Of a stretch of DNA of 64,000 bases, positions 8,894-16,825 are shown piece after piece. The stretch is from an uncultured Eubacteriales bacterium (GTDB lineage Bacteria > Bacillota > Clostridia > Christensenellales > Aristaeellaceae): positions 27,539-91,538 of the forward strand of contig CADCJO010000013.1 of assembly GCA_902801765.1 (NCBI GenBank). The letters run 5' to 3'. A program made the translations under genes and the position numbers. Each line of letters begins with the position of its first letter. Position 1 is the first letter of the stretch. The notes under the pieces are model-generated. The model had not been told where the DNA came from. It searched no databases and saw only the letters and a list, made by a program, of their open reading frames with translations.

Positions 8894-11098
8894 ATGGAAC
8901 CTACCATTCATCCGGATCACCCGGCGGAACAGGCCCATCTGACCATGATTCTGGCCTTGATTCAGCAGCGCTTGGCCAACGCTCAGGCGGACAGCGAAAA
9001 GCAGCTGGCCGGGCTGGCCGACACCCGCCGGGATGAATTCACCGAACGTCAGGAACCGCTGCTACGAAACCTGTGGGCGGCGCACCGGTTCGAGGATCTG
9101 GTGCACCTGAGCCAGGAATTTCAGAGCGCGGCGGAGGAAGAAAAGGATCACGAATCCACCTTGCGGCAGATTGCCGGGCTGAAAAAGCTGGCCCGCTCTC
9201 CTTACTTTGCCCGCATCGACCTGCGCTTTGACGAGGAGGAGCCCGATGAAACGGTCTACATCGGCCGCCGTTCGCTGTGGGACGACAAAAAGGAAAACCT
9301 GCTGATCCACGATTGGCGGGCTCCCATGGCCAGCGTGTTTTATCGGTTCGGCGCAGGCCCCGCTTTTTATCAGGCGCCTATGGGAAAAATCTCCTGTGAT
9401 CTGTTGCTCAAGCGCCAGTACGAGATTCAGGGCGGCCGATTGATCGGCTTTTTCGACGCCGATACGGTAATTCAGGATTCCTTCCTGCGCCGCCTGCTGG
9501 CCCAGAACGCGTCGGCCCAGATGAAGTCCATCGTGGAAACCATTCAGAAGGATCAGGACGTGGCCATCCGGGATGAAAATCATGACCTGCTGATGGTGCA
9601 GGGCGCGGCGGGGAGCGGTAAAACCTCCATCGCCATGCACCGGGCCGCTTACCTGATGTACGAGGGGCTGAAGAATCCTCTGAAGGCCCACAATATTCTG
9701 ATCCTGTCCCCCAACACAGTGTTTGAAAAATATATCAGCGGGGTGCTGCCGGAGCTGGGAGAAAGCAGCGTAGCCACCTCCACCCTGGAGCAATTATTGG
9801 AGGACGCCTTGGGCCTGCCCGTCCAATCCCGGGCAGAACGGTGGGAAGCCCTGTGCTCGCCCGGCCCGGAAGCGGCCCGGCGCAGGGAAGCCTTGACCTT
9901 TAAATCCTCCCGGGTTTTTGCCGTTCTGCTGGATCGCTACGCTGCCGCCCTGCCCCGCCTGCTGCCCTACGAGGATCTTTGCTATGCCGGCAAAACCCTG
10001 GCCTCCCGCCAGGAAATCCGTTCCTGGGCCATGGATCACAGCAGCGCTTCTCCCTTGGGCGTGCGGCTGCACCGGCTGGAAATGCACCTGTGGGAGCGGG
10101 TGCACGCTCTGCGGCCCGCCCGGTTCGACCAACTGCGGATGGCTGCCTTCCGCCTGGGCCGCGGGGAGGAATATGCCCGGGGCTGCGCCATCTGGGAAAG
10201 CGGCGTTCTGGCCCGGCACATGCGCCGCATCACCCGCCTGAATCTTCCCCGGCTGTACAGCGCGCTGCTTCATGACAAGGCGCTGCTGGCCCGGCTGGGG
10301 AAGGGGCTGGACATACCGGAGGGGCTGTCCTTTGACCCCGTTTCCGGCGGCCCGGTGCCCCTGGAAGACGCCTCCGCCATGGCCTACCTGCGCATGAAGC
10401 TGTCCTTCTCCCCCACGCCCGGCGATATCCGTCAGGTCGTGGTGGACGAGGCCCAGGACTATGGCCCCCTGGATTACGCCCTGCTGAATCAGCTGTTTCC
10501 CAAAGCCCGCTTCACGGTAGTAGGCGATGTGCATCAATCCCTGGAGCGGGAAGCCGGCCTTTCTCTGTATACCCAGATCAGCCAGGCCCTGAACCGGCCC
10601 ACGGCCGCTTTGCTGGAGCTGAACAAGTCCTTCCGCTGCACCAGGGAAATTCTGAATTTCTCACTGCAATTCCTGCCCGACGTTTCGATCCAGAGTCTGA
10701 ACCGCTCCGGCGCGATGCCTCAGCTTTTGCCCAACAGTCAATTGCAGGAGGAAATCGCCGCCTGCCAGGCGCAGGGGTATCAGTCCATTGCCCTGATCAC
10801 CAAAACCCGCCGGGACGCGGAACGCTGGCAGCAGGTCCTTTCCCTGCCCATGATGGGCCGGAACGCGGCCCTGGGCGACGTGTTCCTGGTGCCGCTGAGC
10901 CTGTCCAAGGGGCTGGAATTTGACGCGGTTCTGCTGCTGGACTGCGACGAAAAGCATTACGGCGCGCCGGAGGACCGGCGGCTGCTGTATGTGGCCTGCA
11001 CCCGGGCGCTGCACCGTCTGGCCCTGTTCGCTGAAGGGGCGTTTGCCCCGTTGGTCAAGGCCGCAGCCGATCTTGCAGGCAGCGCTGAAAAGCCCTGA
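8894..11098 (+). CDS. helD: HelD-like superfamily 1 helicase (RNA polymerase recycling)
   Basis: The 734-residue protein matches the HelD/UvrD-like family (Bacillus HelD about 770). A charged N-terminal helical arm (residues ~1-80) precedes the domain with the RAPMASVFY segment. The Walker A motif GAAGSGKT spans residues 237-244, and Walker B is VVVDEAQDY near residue 515. The C-terminal motif LLYVACTRALHRL is the SF1 motif VI. HelD binds RNA polymerase and uses ATP hydrolysis to clear stalled complexes from DNA. The start has AAAAGGAG 8 bases upstream. An acyl-carrier-like gene follows 21 bases later, apparently in the same transcript. Another SF1 helicase role cannot be excluded, but the N-terminal arm supports HelD. 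Confidence 0.88.
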   Translation: MEPTIHPDHPAEQAHLTMILALIQQRLANAQADSEKQLAGLADTRRDEFTERQEPLLRNLWAAHRFEDLVHLSQEFQSAAEEEKDHESTLRQIAGLKKLARSPYFARIDLRFDEEEPDETVYIGRRSLWDDKKENLLIHDWRAPMASVFYRFGAGPAFYQAPMGKISCDLLLKRQYEIQGGRLIGFFDADTVIQDSFLRRLLAQNASAQMKSIVETIQKDQDVAIRDENHDLLMVQGAAGSGKTSIAMHRAAYLMYEGLKNPLKAHNILILSPNTVFEKYISGVLPELGESSVATSTLEQLLEDALGLPVQSRAERWEALCSPGPEAARRREALTFKSSRVFAVLLDRYAAALPRLLPYEDLCYAGKTLASRQEIRSWAMDHSSASPLGVRLHRLEMHLWERVHALRPARFDQLRMAAFRLGRGEEYARGCAIWESGVLARHMRRITRLNLPRLYSALLHDKALLARLGKGLDIPEGLSFDPVSGGPVPLEDASAMAYLRMKLSFSPTPGDIRQVVVDEAQDYGPLDYALLNQLFPKARFTVVGDVHQSLEREAGLSLYTQISQALNRPTAALLELNKSFRCTREILNFSLQFLPDVSIQSLNRSGAMPQLLPNSQLQEEIAACQAQGYQSIALITKTRRDAERWQQVLSLPMMGRNAALGDVFLVPLSLSKGLEFDAVLLLDCDEKHYGAPEDRRLLYVACTRALHRLALFAEGAFAPLVKAAADLAGSAEKP

Positions 11099-11119
11099 AA
11101 CAAAGAAAGGAGCCCCTCC

Positions 11120-11404
11120 ATGCGTGATATTCGTCCCACGGTGTTTCAGATTTTGGGGGACATCCTGGGTGTTCCCGCCGACGTCCTCTCCCCCACGGCC
11201 AGCGTTTCCAGCCTGAAATATCAGGAAATGGCCGCCGCTGCCATCGCCTGCGAAAAAGCCTTTCACATTGAACTGGAGGATGAACGCATCCCTGACCTGA
11301 AAACCGCGGGCGCGTGGGTGGATTATGTAAAGGAGCGAATTGCCGACCGGGATGACGGCCGCCCTGCCCCCACCGATCAGGAACGGGAAAGCTGGTACTA
11401 TTGA
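11120..11404 (+). CDS. Acyl-carrier-protein-like small protein
   Basis: This 94-residue acidic protein has the helical pattern of acyl carrier proteins: an N-terminal helix, then ASVSSLKYQEM in place of the classical GADSLDTVEL, then FHIELEDERI in place of FDIEIPDE. A serine is retained at the phosphopantetheine position, but the preceding Asp is replaced by Ser, so modification by a phosphopantetheinyl transferase is uncertain. A tail rich in charged residues extends past the normal ACP end. AAAGGAG precedes the ATG. It sits 21 bases downstream of helD. No fatty-acid or polyketide gene lies nearby, so its partner is unknown. Confidence 0.65.
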   Translation: MRDIRPTVFQILGDILGVPADVLSPTASVSSLKYQEMAAAAIACEKAFHIELEDERIPDLKTAGAWVDYVKERIADRDDGRPAPTDQERESWYY

Positions 11405-11477
11405 ATCATCGATCCGGCAGACTGATTTGTCGCTTCACGGGCGACCTGTTCTCCCTTCCTCTTTGCTATGATATGCC

Positions 11478-11494
11478 TGCAAGACGGACTTGCA
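11478..11494 (+). promoter_or_regulatory. Leader hairpin before the ADP-ribosylglycohydrolase gene
   Basis: A perfect 6-bp stem (TGCAAG / CTTGCA) with a 5-base loop lies between a possible -10 box (TATGAT near 11466) and the ribosome site at about 11528. It is not followed by a T-run and is therefore not a terminator. Confidence 0.4.
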
Positions 11495-11541
11495 AGCAGT
11501 AAAAAAGGAGGGATTTTAACCCCCACAGGAGGAATCAGGAT

Positions 11542-12489
11542 ATGAAGAACATTTGGAAAGACGGCGTTATGGGCGTCGTGACCGGTGACGCGCTGGGCTG
11601 TCCGGTTCAATTTGAAACCAGGGCGGAAGTAGCCACACATCCCGTTGCCGGTATGCGCGGGTATGGCACGTTCAGCCTTCCCGCCGGTTCCTGGACGGAC
11701 GACAGCAGCCTGACCCTGGCGCTTTTGGACAGCATCAAAAGCCAAGGCGTGATCAATCTTGACCACATCATGGGCAGCTTCGTCCAATGGTTGGATAACG
11801 GGGAGTTTACGCCCTATGGGTATTCTTTTGATATAGGCGGCGGAACCATGAGCGCCATCTGCCGGTATATCAGGGAAAAAGATCCTTTGAAATGCGGAAG
11901 CAATCACGAAGAGAACAACGGCAACGGCAGCCTGATGCGGATCATGCCCGCCTGTCTGTTCGCCTATGCGAAAAAGATGAACGATGACGAGGCGATCCAA
12001 ACGGTGCATCAAGTATCCAGCCTGACCCATGCGCACATCCGCGCGAATATCGCCTGCGGTCTCTACTATTTTATGGTGAAAGCGATTCTGGACGGCGAAG
12101 GCAGTTTGCAGGATCGGCTGCAAGCCGGTTTATCCCACGGCTTTGCCTGCTATGAGCGGACGCTGACAGACCAGAAAGAGCTCCGGCATTATGACCGGCT
12201 TCGGGATCTGAAGCAGTTTGCGCTGGTCTCCGCTGACAAGATCAAAAGCAGCGGATACGTGGTGGATACCCTGGAAGCCGCCGTGTGGTCGCTGATCACA
12301 ACAGACTCCTTTGAAACCGCCCTGCTGAAAGCGGTGAACCTTGGCGAAGATACCGATACTGTCGGCGCCGTCGCCGGCGGTCTGGCCGGACTGTTCTACG
12401 GATGCCAGAGCATTCCCGCGCCATGGCTGAACGCGCTGCAAAAGAAGGATTGGATCGAAAAGCTGTGCGATTTCACAATGAATGAATAA
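11542..12489 (+). CDS. ADP-ribosylglycohydrolase (DraG/ARH family)
   Basis: This 315-residue all-helical hydrolase removes ADP-ribose from modified proteins or nucleic acids, using two Mg ions. The first metal motif is WTDDSSLTLAL, the ribose-contact motif is NNGNGSLMRIMP, and the second metal motif is GEDTDTVGAVAGGLAG near the C terminus. The length fits the family. The start at 11542 has AGGAGG 9 bases upstream. It stands alone: no DraT-type transferase or toxin is visible next to it, and the repeat-rich stretch follows. The target is unknown; nitrogenase control is unlikely given no nif genes here. Confidence 0.9.
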   Translation: MKNIWKDGVMGVVTGDALGCPVQFETRAEVATHPVAGMRGYGTFSLPAGSWTDDSSLTLALLDSIKSQGVINLDHIMGSFVQWLDNGEFTPYGYSFDIGGGTMSAICRYIREKDPLKCGSNHEENNGNGSLMRIMPACLFAYAKKMNDDEAIQTVHQVSSLTHAHIRANIACGLYYFMVKAILDGEGSLQDRLQAGLSHGFACYERTLTDQKELRHYDRLRDLKQFALVSADKIKSSGYVVDTLEAAVWSLITTDSFETALLKAVNLGEDTDTVGAVAGGLAGLFYGCQSIPAPWLNALQKKDWIEKLCDFTMNE

Positions 12490-12549
12490 TATCCAACGTA
12501 CTCTCGCTGATTTGCCCGCCGGTCCAATATGGTTACGGCGGAACAACGA

Positions 12550-12939
12550 ATCAAAACCACCGGCTGAGCCGGTGGTTTCAGGGTGTCGACTTCGTCGGCA
12601 CTCTGCCATCGAAAGTCAGCTAAAGCTGTCTTTCGATGGGAACATCAATTTGTTGTAATACTAAACTCAAGCTAAAAATGTATCAGATTTGGGATGGATT
12701 TTACGCCGTGGCTAAGCTGAATGGAGGGAGGCGTAGCAGCGCTACGTTGACCCCAGGCAAATATGCCCGGAAACGCTCATTTTACGGTCACAAATTGATA
12801 GCGGAAGCAAATTTCATATGCTCCTCGGCACCGTACACGCCGCCGCCTGCGGATTACAATCGAAGGGCTGCGGCCCTTCGATGCATCTCGGAGATTTTGT
12901 TGACAATCTGAAACCACCGGCTGAGCCGGTGGTTTTGAT
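12550..12939. mobile_element. MITE-like or ncRNA-bearing element with 32-bp terminal inverted repeats
   Basis: The ends (12550-12581 and 12908-12939) are inverted copies of each other over 32 bases, with a single mismatch at the centre. Each end is itself a hairpin (ACCACCGGCT and its complement). Between them lie more hairpins: 12606-12615 with 12630-12639, 12644-12653 with 12790-12799, and 12856-12879. The middle carries a core (12691-12735) shared with 43193-43237. No transposase is encoded, so it would have to be non-autonomous if mobile. No target-site duplication was identified. Confidence 0.65.
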
Positions 12940-12956
12940 TTCATGAATTGTCTTCT

Positions 12957-12990
12957 TTGGGCCAGAAGCCCTCAAGCTTTTCGTAACCCC
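12957..12990. repeat. 34-base dispersed repeat, copy 1
   Basis: It matches 14355-14388 with one mismatch (G at the central AAGCTT versus A). It lies just outside the inverted-repeat element. Confidence 0.75.
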
Positions 12991-13004
12991 GGCACGCCGA
13001 TCAG

Positions 13005-13147
13005 TCGACCATGGAAACCGTGGATGAGGAAGAACCCCTCGTCTCCCGCGGGGTCCCTCTGAGGGGGTCAATATAGGCACCCCTCTCAGGGGAGCTGTAG
13101 CCGTGCCCGAAAGCGTAACGAAGCGTCCAGCCGACTGAGGGGTTTCA
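13005..13147. repeat. Dispersed palindromic repeat, copy B
   Basis: This longer version of the repeat at 8521-8628 shares the CCATGGAA start, GGGGAGCTGT in the middle and AGGGGTTTCAT at the end. AACCCCTC at the left and GAGGGGTT at the right are complementary, so the whole unit can fold. Confidence 0.7.
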
Positions 13148-13247
13148 TTCATACTTCAAATGGATGAAGCGCTTCATATTCCCTTTCGGCTGATCAGTTA
13201 CCTTGAGAACAGCATGATTCAGAATTCGAAAGAGAAACAGTACCAGA

Positions 13248-14051
13248 TCATTCGTCTGCTTCTCTGGACTCCGCGCCATTGGCCAGAGCGCGGGCATATT
13301 TTTCACTCATGAGGTCGATGGAATACAGGTACCTTTCGCCGTTCACGTCGGCGGTGACTTCCCGGATATCCTGATATTCGGGGTCATTTTTCATTTGCGC
13401 GATGAGCGCGTCCATGGTTTCCTTTTTCAGAAAGAAGGGCTGACGGGCGAAGTAGTAGAGAGGCGTGGGGGTGGGAAACGCCTTGCAGTTGAACCGCACC
13501 ATTTCCGCCACCGTGCGGGCGTCGTCCTTTTCCAGGGTGAGCATGGCGATCTTCGCGTAGTTGTTGGCCATCAGCTCGTCGGAATAATAATACGTGTCCT
13601 TGTGGCCCTTCACGAATCGGATGTCCTTGCAGGTTTCGTCCGCAAAGAGCTCCTCCAGCAGCGCGTCCACGTTTTCCTCATCCTTGGCGATCAGGGCTTT
13701 CGGCGTGATCAGCGCGGATTTGCAGCGGGCGCGGATGAAGTCCGCCAGCAGCTGTGCCTTGGTTTTCACCGGCTCCGGGGGCTGCTCAGGTTCCGGCTCG
13801 GAGGGCTGGAAGGGGTCCTCCACATCGGGCAGGGATTGCAGGTAGTCGAACACGTCGGGCTTTTTTTCCACGGTTTCGCCCGCGATCACCTTTTCCGCCG
13901 CTTCCTGCATTTCATGCTTTTCCAGCTTGGGATTGTCCAGTTCCTTGTTCATCGCCGGGTCCAGCGCGTCGCTGAATTCGCCGGGGATTTCGCTGGGCTT
14001 CTGCACCACTTCCTTGGAGAAGCCCGGCTTGCGCCGTCCAAATAATGCCAT
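13248..14051 (-). CDS. Hypothetical protein with two internal repeats
   Basis: The 267-residue protein is not recognised. The N-terminal ~100 residues are charged and proline-rich (a PEPEQPPEP linker) and probably disordered. Two similar units follow, at residues ~115-170 and ~196-256. Both contain a DAL helix, a DIR strand, a Y-x-YS motif and a final LM-x3-YA segment, which suggests an internal duplication. No signal peptide or membrane segment is present. The start at 14051 is chosen because AAAGGAGG lies 7 bases upstream; the frame extends upstream to 14270, but that part runs through the hairpin array. The gene stands alone between repeat regions. Confidence 0.75.
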   Translation of the reverse strand: MALFGRRKPGFSKEVVQKPSEIPGEFSDALDPAMNKELDNPKLEKHEMQEAAEKVIAGETVEKKPDVFDYLQSLPDVEDPFQPSEPEPEQPPEPVKTKAQLLADFIRARCKSALITPKALIAKDEENVDALLEELFADETCKDIRFVKGHKDTYYYSDELMANNYAKIAMLTLEKDDARTVAEMVRFNCKAFPTPTPLYYFARQPFFLKKETMDALIAQMKNDPEYQDIREVTADVNGERYLYSIDLMSEKYARALANGAESREADE

Positions 14052-14354
14052 TGGGATTCCTCCTTTGATAGCGAAAGGACGCTTTAAATCAGAACGGGGC
14101 GAGGGCCTATGCGGCCCTCGTGCACCTGCACCAGGAGATTTCATCTCCTGGACCTCGATAGCGGATATTGCTTGAACTGTTAAATGAACTTGGTTCCCGC
14201 TGAAACTTGGAGGAACGCGGAAGTCCGACTTGGTGCCGTTGTGCTTCTGGCCCGGCGGCGAAGCCGCCAACCCGGATGCTTTGCATCCGGGGAAAGCCAG
14301 GGAATCATCCGCAGGGGAAAATGAATTTTCCCCCTCGGATGTTCCCGTGCTTTC

Positions 14355-14388
14355 TTGGGCCAGAAGCCCTCAAACTTTTCGTAACCCC
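14355..14388. repeat. 34-base dispersed repeat, copy 2
   Basis: This is the second copy of the repeat at 12957-12990, with one mismatch. It sits in the hairpin array. Confidence 0.75.
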
Positions 14389-14454
14389 AGCGCCACAGGC
14401 GGAGCTTGTCTGCTTTTCCTAACTACGTTATTTCGCCAGTTGCGGGTCCAGGGT

Positions 14455-14496
14455 CCTCAGGACCCTGGTTGGGGTCTGGGGCGAACAGCCCCAGCG
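14455..14496. repeat. Dispersed intergenic palindromic repeat, copy 2
   Basis: It is identical over 42 bases to 93-134. The hairpin arms are 14476-14482 and 14488-14494. A further hairpin (14450-14466) overlaps its left end. Confidence 0.8.
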
Positions 14497-14584
14497 TTTC
14501 CCTTAGTGATTTAAAGTATCCTTTTAAGAAAGCTCCCGCGCGGGGATGCACGGGAGCATGTTGGTTCATGATTTATTACAGAAA

Positions 14585-16780
14585 TCAGATCAGGCCCAGC
14601 TCTTCCAGCTTATCCGCGCAGTCCTTGAGGTCGAACTTTTCCAGGGTCTCGCGGGTGGGGATACCGGTTTCCTTGTTCCAGCCCATGGCCTCGTACCACA
14701 TATCCAGGCTCTTTTCCCAGTCCTCGCGGTCCAGCTTCACGGTGCCTTCCTCGAAGGGCTTGAAGTCGGGCTCCTTATCGAAGACCCATTCGCTGACCTT
14801 ATCGTGATCCTTGCGCAGGTTGGTGCTGCCCAGGTTCAGCTTGAAGGAAACGGCAGTCATGACGCGCAGGAGCTGGCTGATGCGCTCGGAGTCGCGCTCC
14901 TGATCCTCGCGGGTGTATTCCTCGCCCAGCACGGCGGACATGTACTTGGCGTCCAGATCCAGATCGCCGATGTAATCGCGCTTCTTGCTGGTGGCGATGG
15001 TCATGGGGTACATCCAGTTGCACAGGGTGGCGCTGTCGTGCCACTGCTTGCCGATGAAGGCCCACTTGGCCAGCTTGATCTTGTTTTCGTTGATGGGTGT
15101 GTATTTCTTCTGGGCGTCGGTGCAGCCTTCGCCGAAGAAGTGCTCCAGCACGGGCTTGATGATTTCGTTGTAAGGTGCGCCGGAGGAGCAGAAGTTGATC
15201 AGGTGGTGGATCATGCAGTCACGGTTGTACATCATGGAGTACAGCGTGCCGGCCTGCCAGCAGTTTTCGGGGCCGTGATGGCGGGGATAGCCGTTGTGGC
15301 CGATGTTGAAGTTCTTGCCGTTGACGAAGTCATAGAAGCTGACGCCCGCCACGTTCTTTTCGGGATCGTCCATGCCCCACTTTTCGTAGAGGCGGTAGGT
15401 GCCCAGGCCGATGTCGCCGAAGATGCCCTTGCCGGAGGCGATGCGCTTGTACACTTCCCACACCCAGCGGGGATCGCCGGATTCCATCAGATCCCACGGG
15501 ATTTCATCCCATTCGCCGGGATAGAGACGGTCGCAAACGTCCTTCATGACGCCGGTGGTGTAGGCCATGTTGAAGTCTTCGTACAGGTTGCCGTAGTTGC
15601 ACCACACGCCGTATTCGTCGGCCGCGCGGGAACCTGCGCCGCCCAGGATCATCTTGGCGTCCTTCTCATCCACGAAGTCATGGGTGGAAGCCACGGAATT
15701 GCCGTCCGCGTCCTTATGGTTGGGATACCACTCCAGCATCTTGATGATGGGCATGCAGGTGTTGGAGACGTGGGTGGGCAGGTCGTATTCCGCCAGGGGG
15801 TCCATGTCGTATTCCGTGTAGCAGCGCACGGGGCAGGAGGAGCAGCCGCCCTGCTTCACGGTGTACTTTTCAGCGATCTCGCCAAAGTCGAACACGCCCT
15901 TGTTGCAGCGCAGGGCCGCCACGTTGATCTGGCCGCTGGGCTGCTCGCCCATGTCGATGGAGCCCTTGGAGGCTTTGTCCCAGGTGATGCCGGGAGCGCC
16001 TTGCCAGCGGTTGTTGGTGGCCACGTATTCAGACCAGCTCTGGGCATGGCAGGGAACGGTGTGGTTGTTGTTGCCGCCCACCAGGTCCTTGATCATATAG
16101 TTGGAAAGCAGGCGAACCTTGAGGGGCTCGGCGATCTTGACCGCGCCGGTGCCGCGGACCACCACGGCCTTGACCTTCTTGCTGCCCAGCAGCGCGCCGA
16201 TGCCAGCGCCGCCGCTGTTGCCGAAGGAGGTGACGATGTTGCTCATGGGCACCAGGTTTTCACCGGCGAGGCCGATGGAGGCCACGTCGAATTCCGGGCC
16301 GTTTTCCTTGGCCAGGGTGGCGTTGGTTTCAAAGGTGCCCTTGCCCCAGACGTGGGAAGCGTCCTCGATGGTAACCTTTTCGTCTTCGATCTTAATGTAC
16401 ACAGGCTTGTCGCTCTGGCCTTCCAGGATCATGGCGTCATAGCCGGCATACTTGAAGGCGTGGGCGATATGGCCGCCCATGTGGGCGTCCACGATGGAAT
16501 AGCCCTTGCTCCAGCAGGAGAGCAGGGTGATGTTCATACGGCCGGAGCAGGGCACGCCGGAGGCCGTTAGGGGGCCGACGCCAAACACGCACTTGGCGTC
16601 CGGGCCCAGGGGATCGGTGTTCATGGGCACTTCGTCCCAGATCACTTTATAGCCGATGCCCATACCGCCGATATAGGGCTTATACTTGGGCAGGGTGTCT
16701 TCTTTGGTAATCGCGCCGGTGGTCAGGTTCACGCGAACGATCGTACCCGCCCAGCCGTTGATGCCGTTCTTCACAGACAT
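14585..16780 (-). CDS. AOR-family tungsten/molybdenum oxidoreductase, catalytic subunit
   Basis: The 731-residue protein belongs to the aldehyde:ferredoxin oxidoreductase family, which oxidises aldehydes (or an unknown substrate, as for E. coli YdhV) using a bis-pyranopterin tungsten or molybdenum centre and one [4Fe-4S] cluster. The N-terminal domain (WAGTIVRVNL, YIGGMGIGYK) is typical. The cluster ligands are C313, C316 and C320 (C-x2-C-x3-C), with C531 as the likely fourth. No signal peptide is present. The gene directly follows a ferredoxin-like subunit with a Tat signal (46 bases apart), resembling YdhV/YdhY and AorAB pairs. Cofactor genes at 185-3013 and fdhD at 21163 can supply its metal centre. 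The substrate is unknown. Confidence 0.93.
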   Translation of the reverse strand: MSVKNGINGWAGTIVRVNLTTGAITKEDTLPKYKPYIGGMGIGYKVIWDEVPMNTDPLGPDAKCVFGVGPLTASGVPCSGRMNITLLSCWSKGYSIVDAHMGGHIAHAFKYAGYDAMILEGQSDKPVYIKIEDEKVTIEDASHVWGKGTFETNATLAKENGPEFDVASIGLAGENLVPMSNIVTSFGNSGGAGIGALLGSKKVKAVVVRGTGAVKIAEPLKVRLLSNYMIKDLVGGNNNHTVPCHAQSWSEYVATNNRWQGAPGITWDKASKGSIDMGEQPSGQINVAALRCNKGVFDFGEIAEKYTVKQGGCSSCPVRCYTEYDMDPLAEYDLPTHVSNTCMPIIKMLEWYPNHKDADGNSVASTHDFVDEKDAKMILGGAGSRAADEYGVWCNYGNLYEDFNMAYTTGVMKDVCDRLYPGEWDEIPWDLMESGDPRWVWEVYKRIASGKGIFGDIGLGTYRLYEKWGMDDPEKNVAGVSFYDFVNGKNFNIGHNGYPRHHGPENCWQAGTLYSMMYNRDCMIHHLINFCSSGAPYNEIIKPVLEHFFGEGCTDAQKKYTPINENKIKLAKWAFIGKQWHDSATLCNWMYPMTIATSKKRDYIGDLDLDAKYMSAVLGEEYTREDQERDSERISQLLRVMTAVSFKLNLGSTNLRKDHDKVSEWVFDKEPDFKPFEEGTVKLDREDWEKSLDMWYEAMGWNKETGIPTRETLEKFDLKDCADKLEELGLI

Positions 16781-16825
16781 ATTCTTGTCCCTCCTGTTAT
16801 CAAATATCGGTTAAAAATGCGTTCA

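Larger units (their letters stand above)
12490..13247. other. Repeat-rich intergenic region
   Basis: These 758 bases contain no convincing gene. They contain a 390-bp inverted-repeat-bounded element (12550-12939), a 34-base repeat shared with 14355-14388 (12957-12990), and a palindromic repeat (13005-13147) shared with 8521-8628. The short open frame at 12636-12911 overlaps the structured element and is not considered coding. Confidence 0.7.
14052..14584. other. Intergenic hairpin array
   Basis: These 533 bases hold no recognised gene but at least seven perfect or near-perfect hairpins: 14101-14119, 14131-14151, 14254-14268, 14271-14291, 14300-14346, 14450-14466 and 14476-14494. The largest (14300-14346) has three consecutive paired blocks and a 2-base loop. 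Two segments (14355-14388 and 14455-14496) are copies of repeats found elsewhere in the window. Confidence 0.75.

Noticed and set aside
11542..12489. ADP-ribosylglycohydrolase as part of a toxin-antitoxin or anti-phage pair
   Set aside because: No ADP-ribosyltransferase or other defence gene is adjacent; the neighbours are an ACP-like gene and repeats.
12636..12911. A 91-residue frame inside the inverted-repeat element
   Set aside because: The sequence is explained by hairpins and a structured core, and the second copy of the core has no matching frame.
12550..12939. CRISPR-like arrangement of repeated palindromes
   Set aside because: Only two inverted copies of the end repeat exist, with no regularly spaced direct repeats and no cas genes.
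14546..16570. A 674-residue open frame antisense to the AOR gene
   Set aside because: The minus-strand product has clear AOR motifs; the plus-strand frame is low-complexity (Val, His, Ala, Gly) and is a codon-bias artefact.
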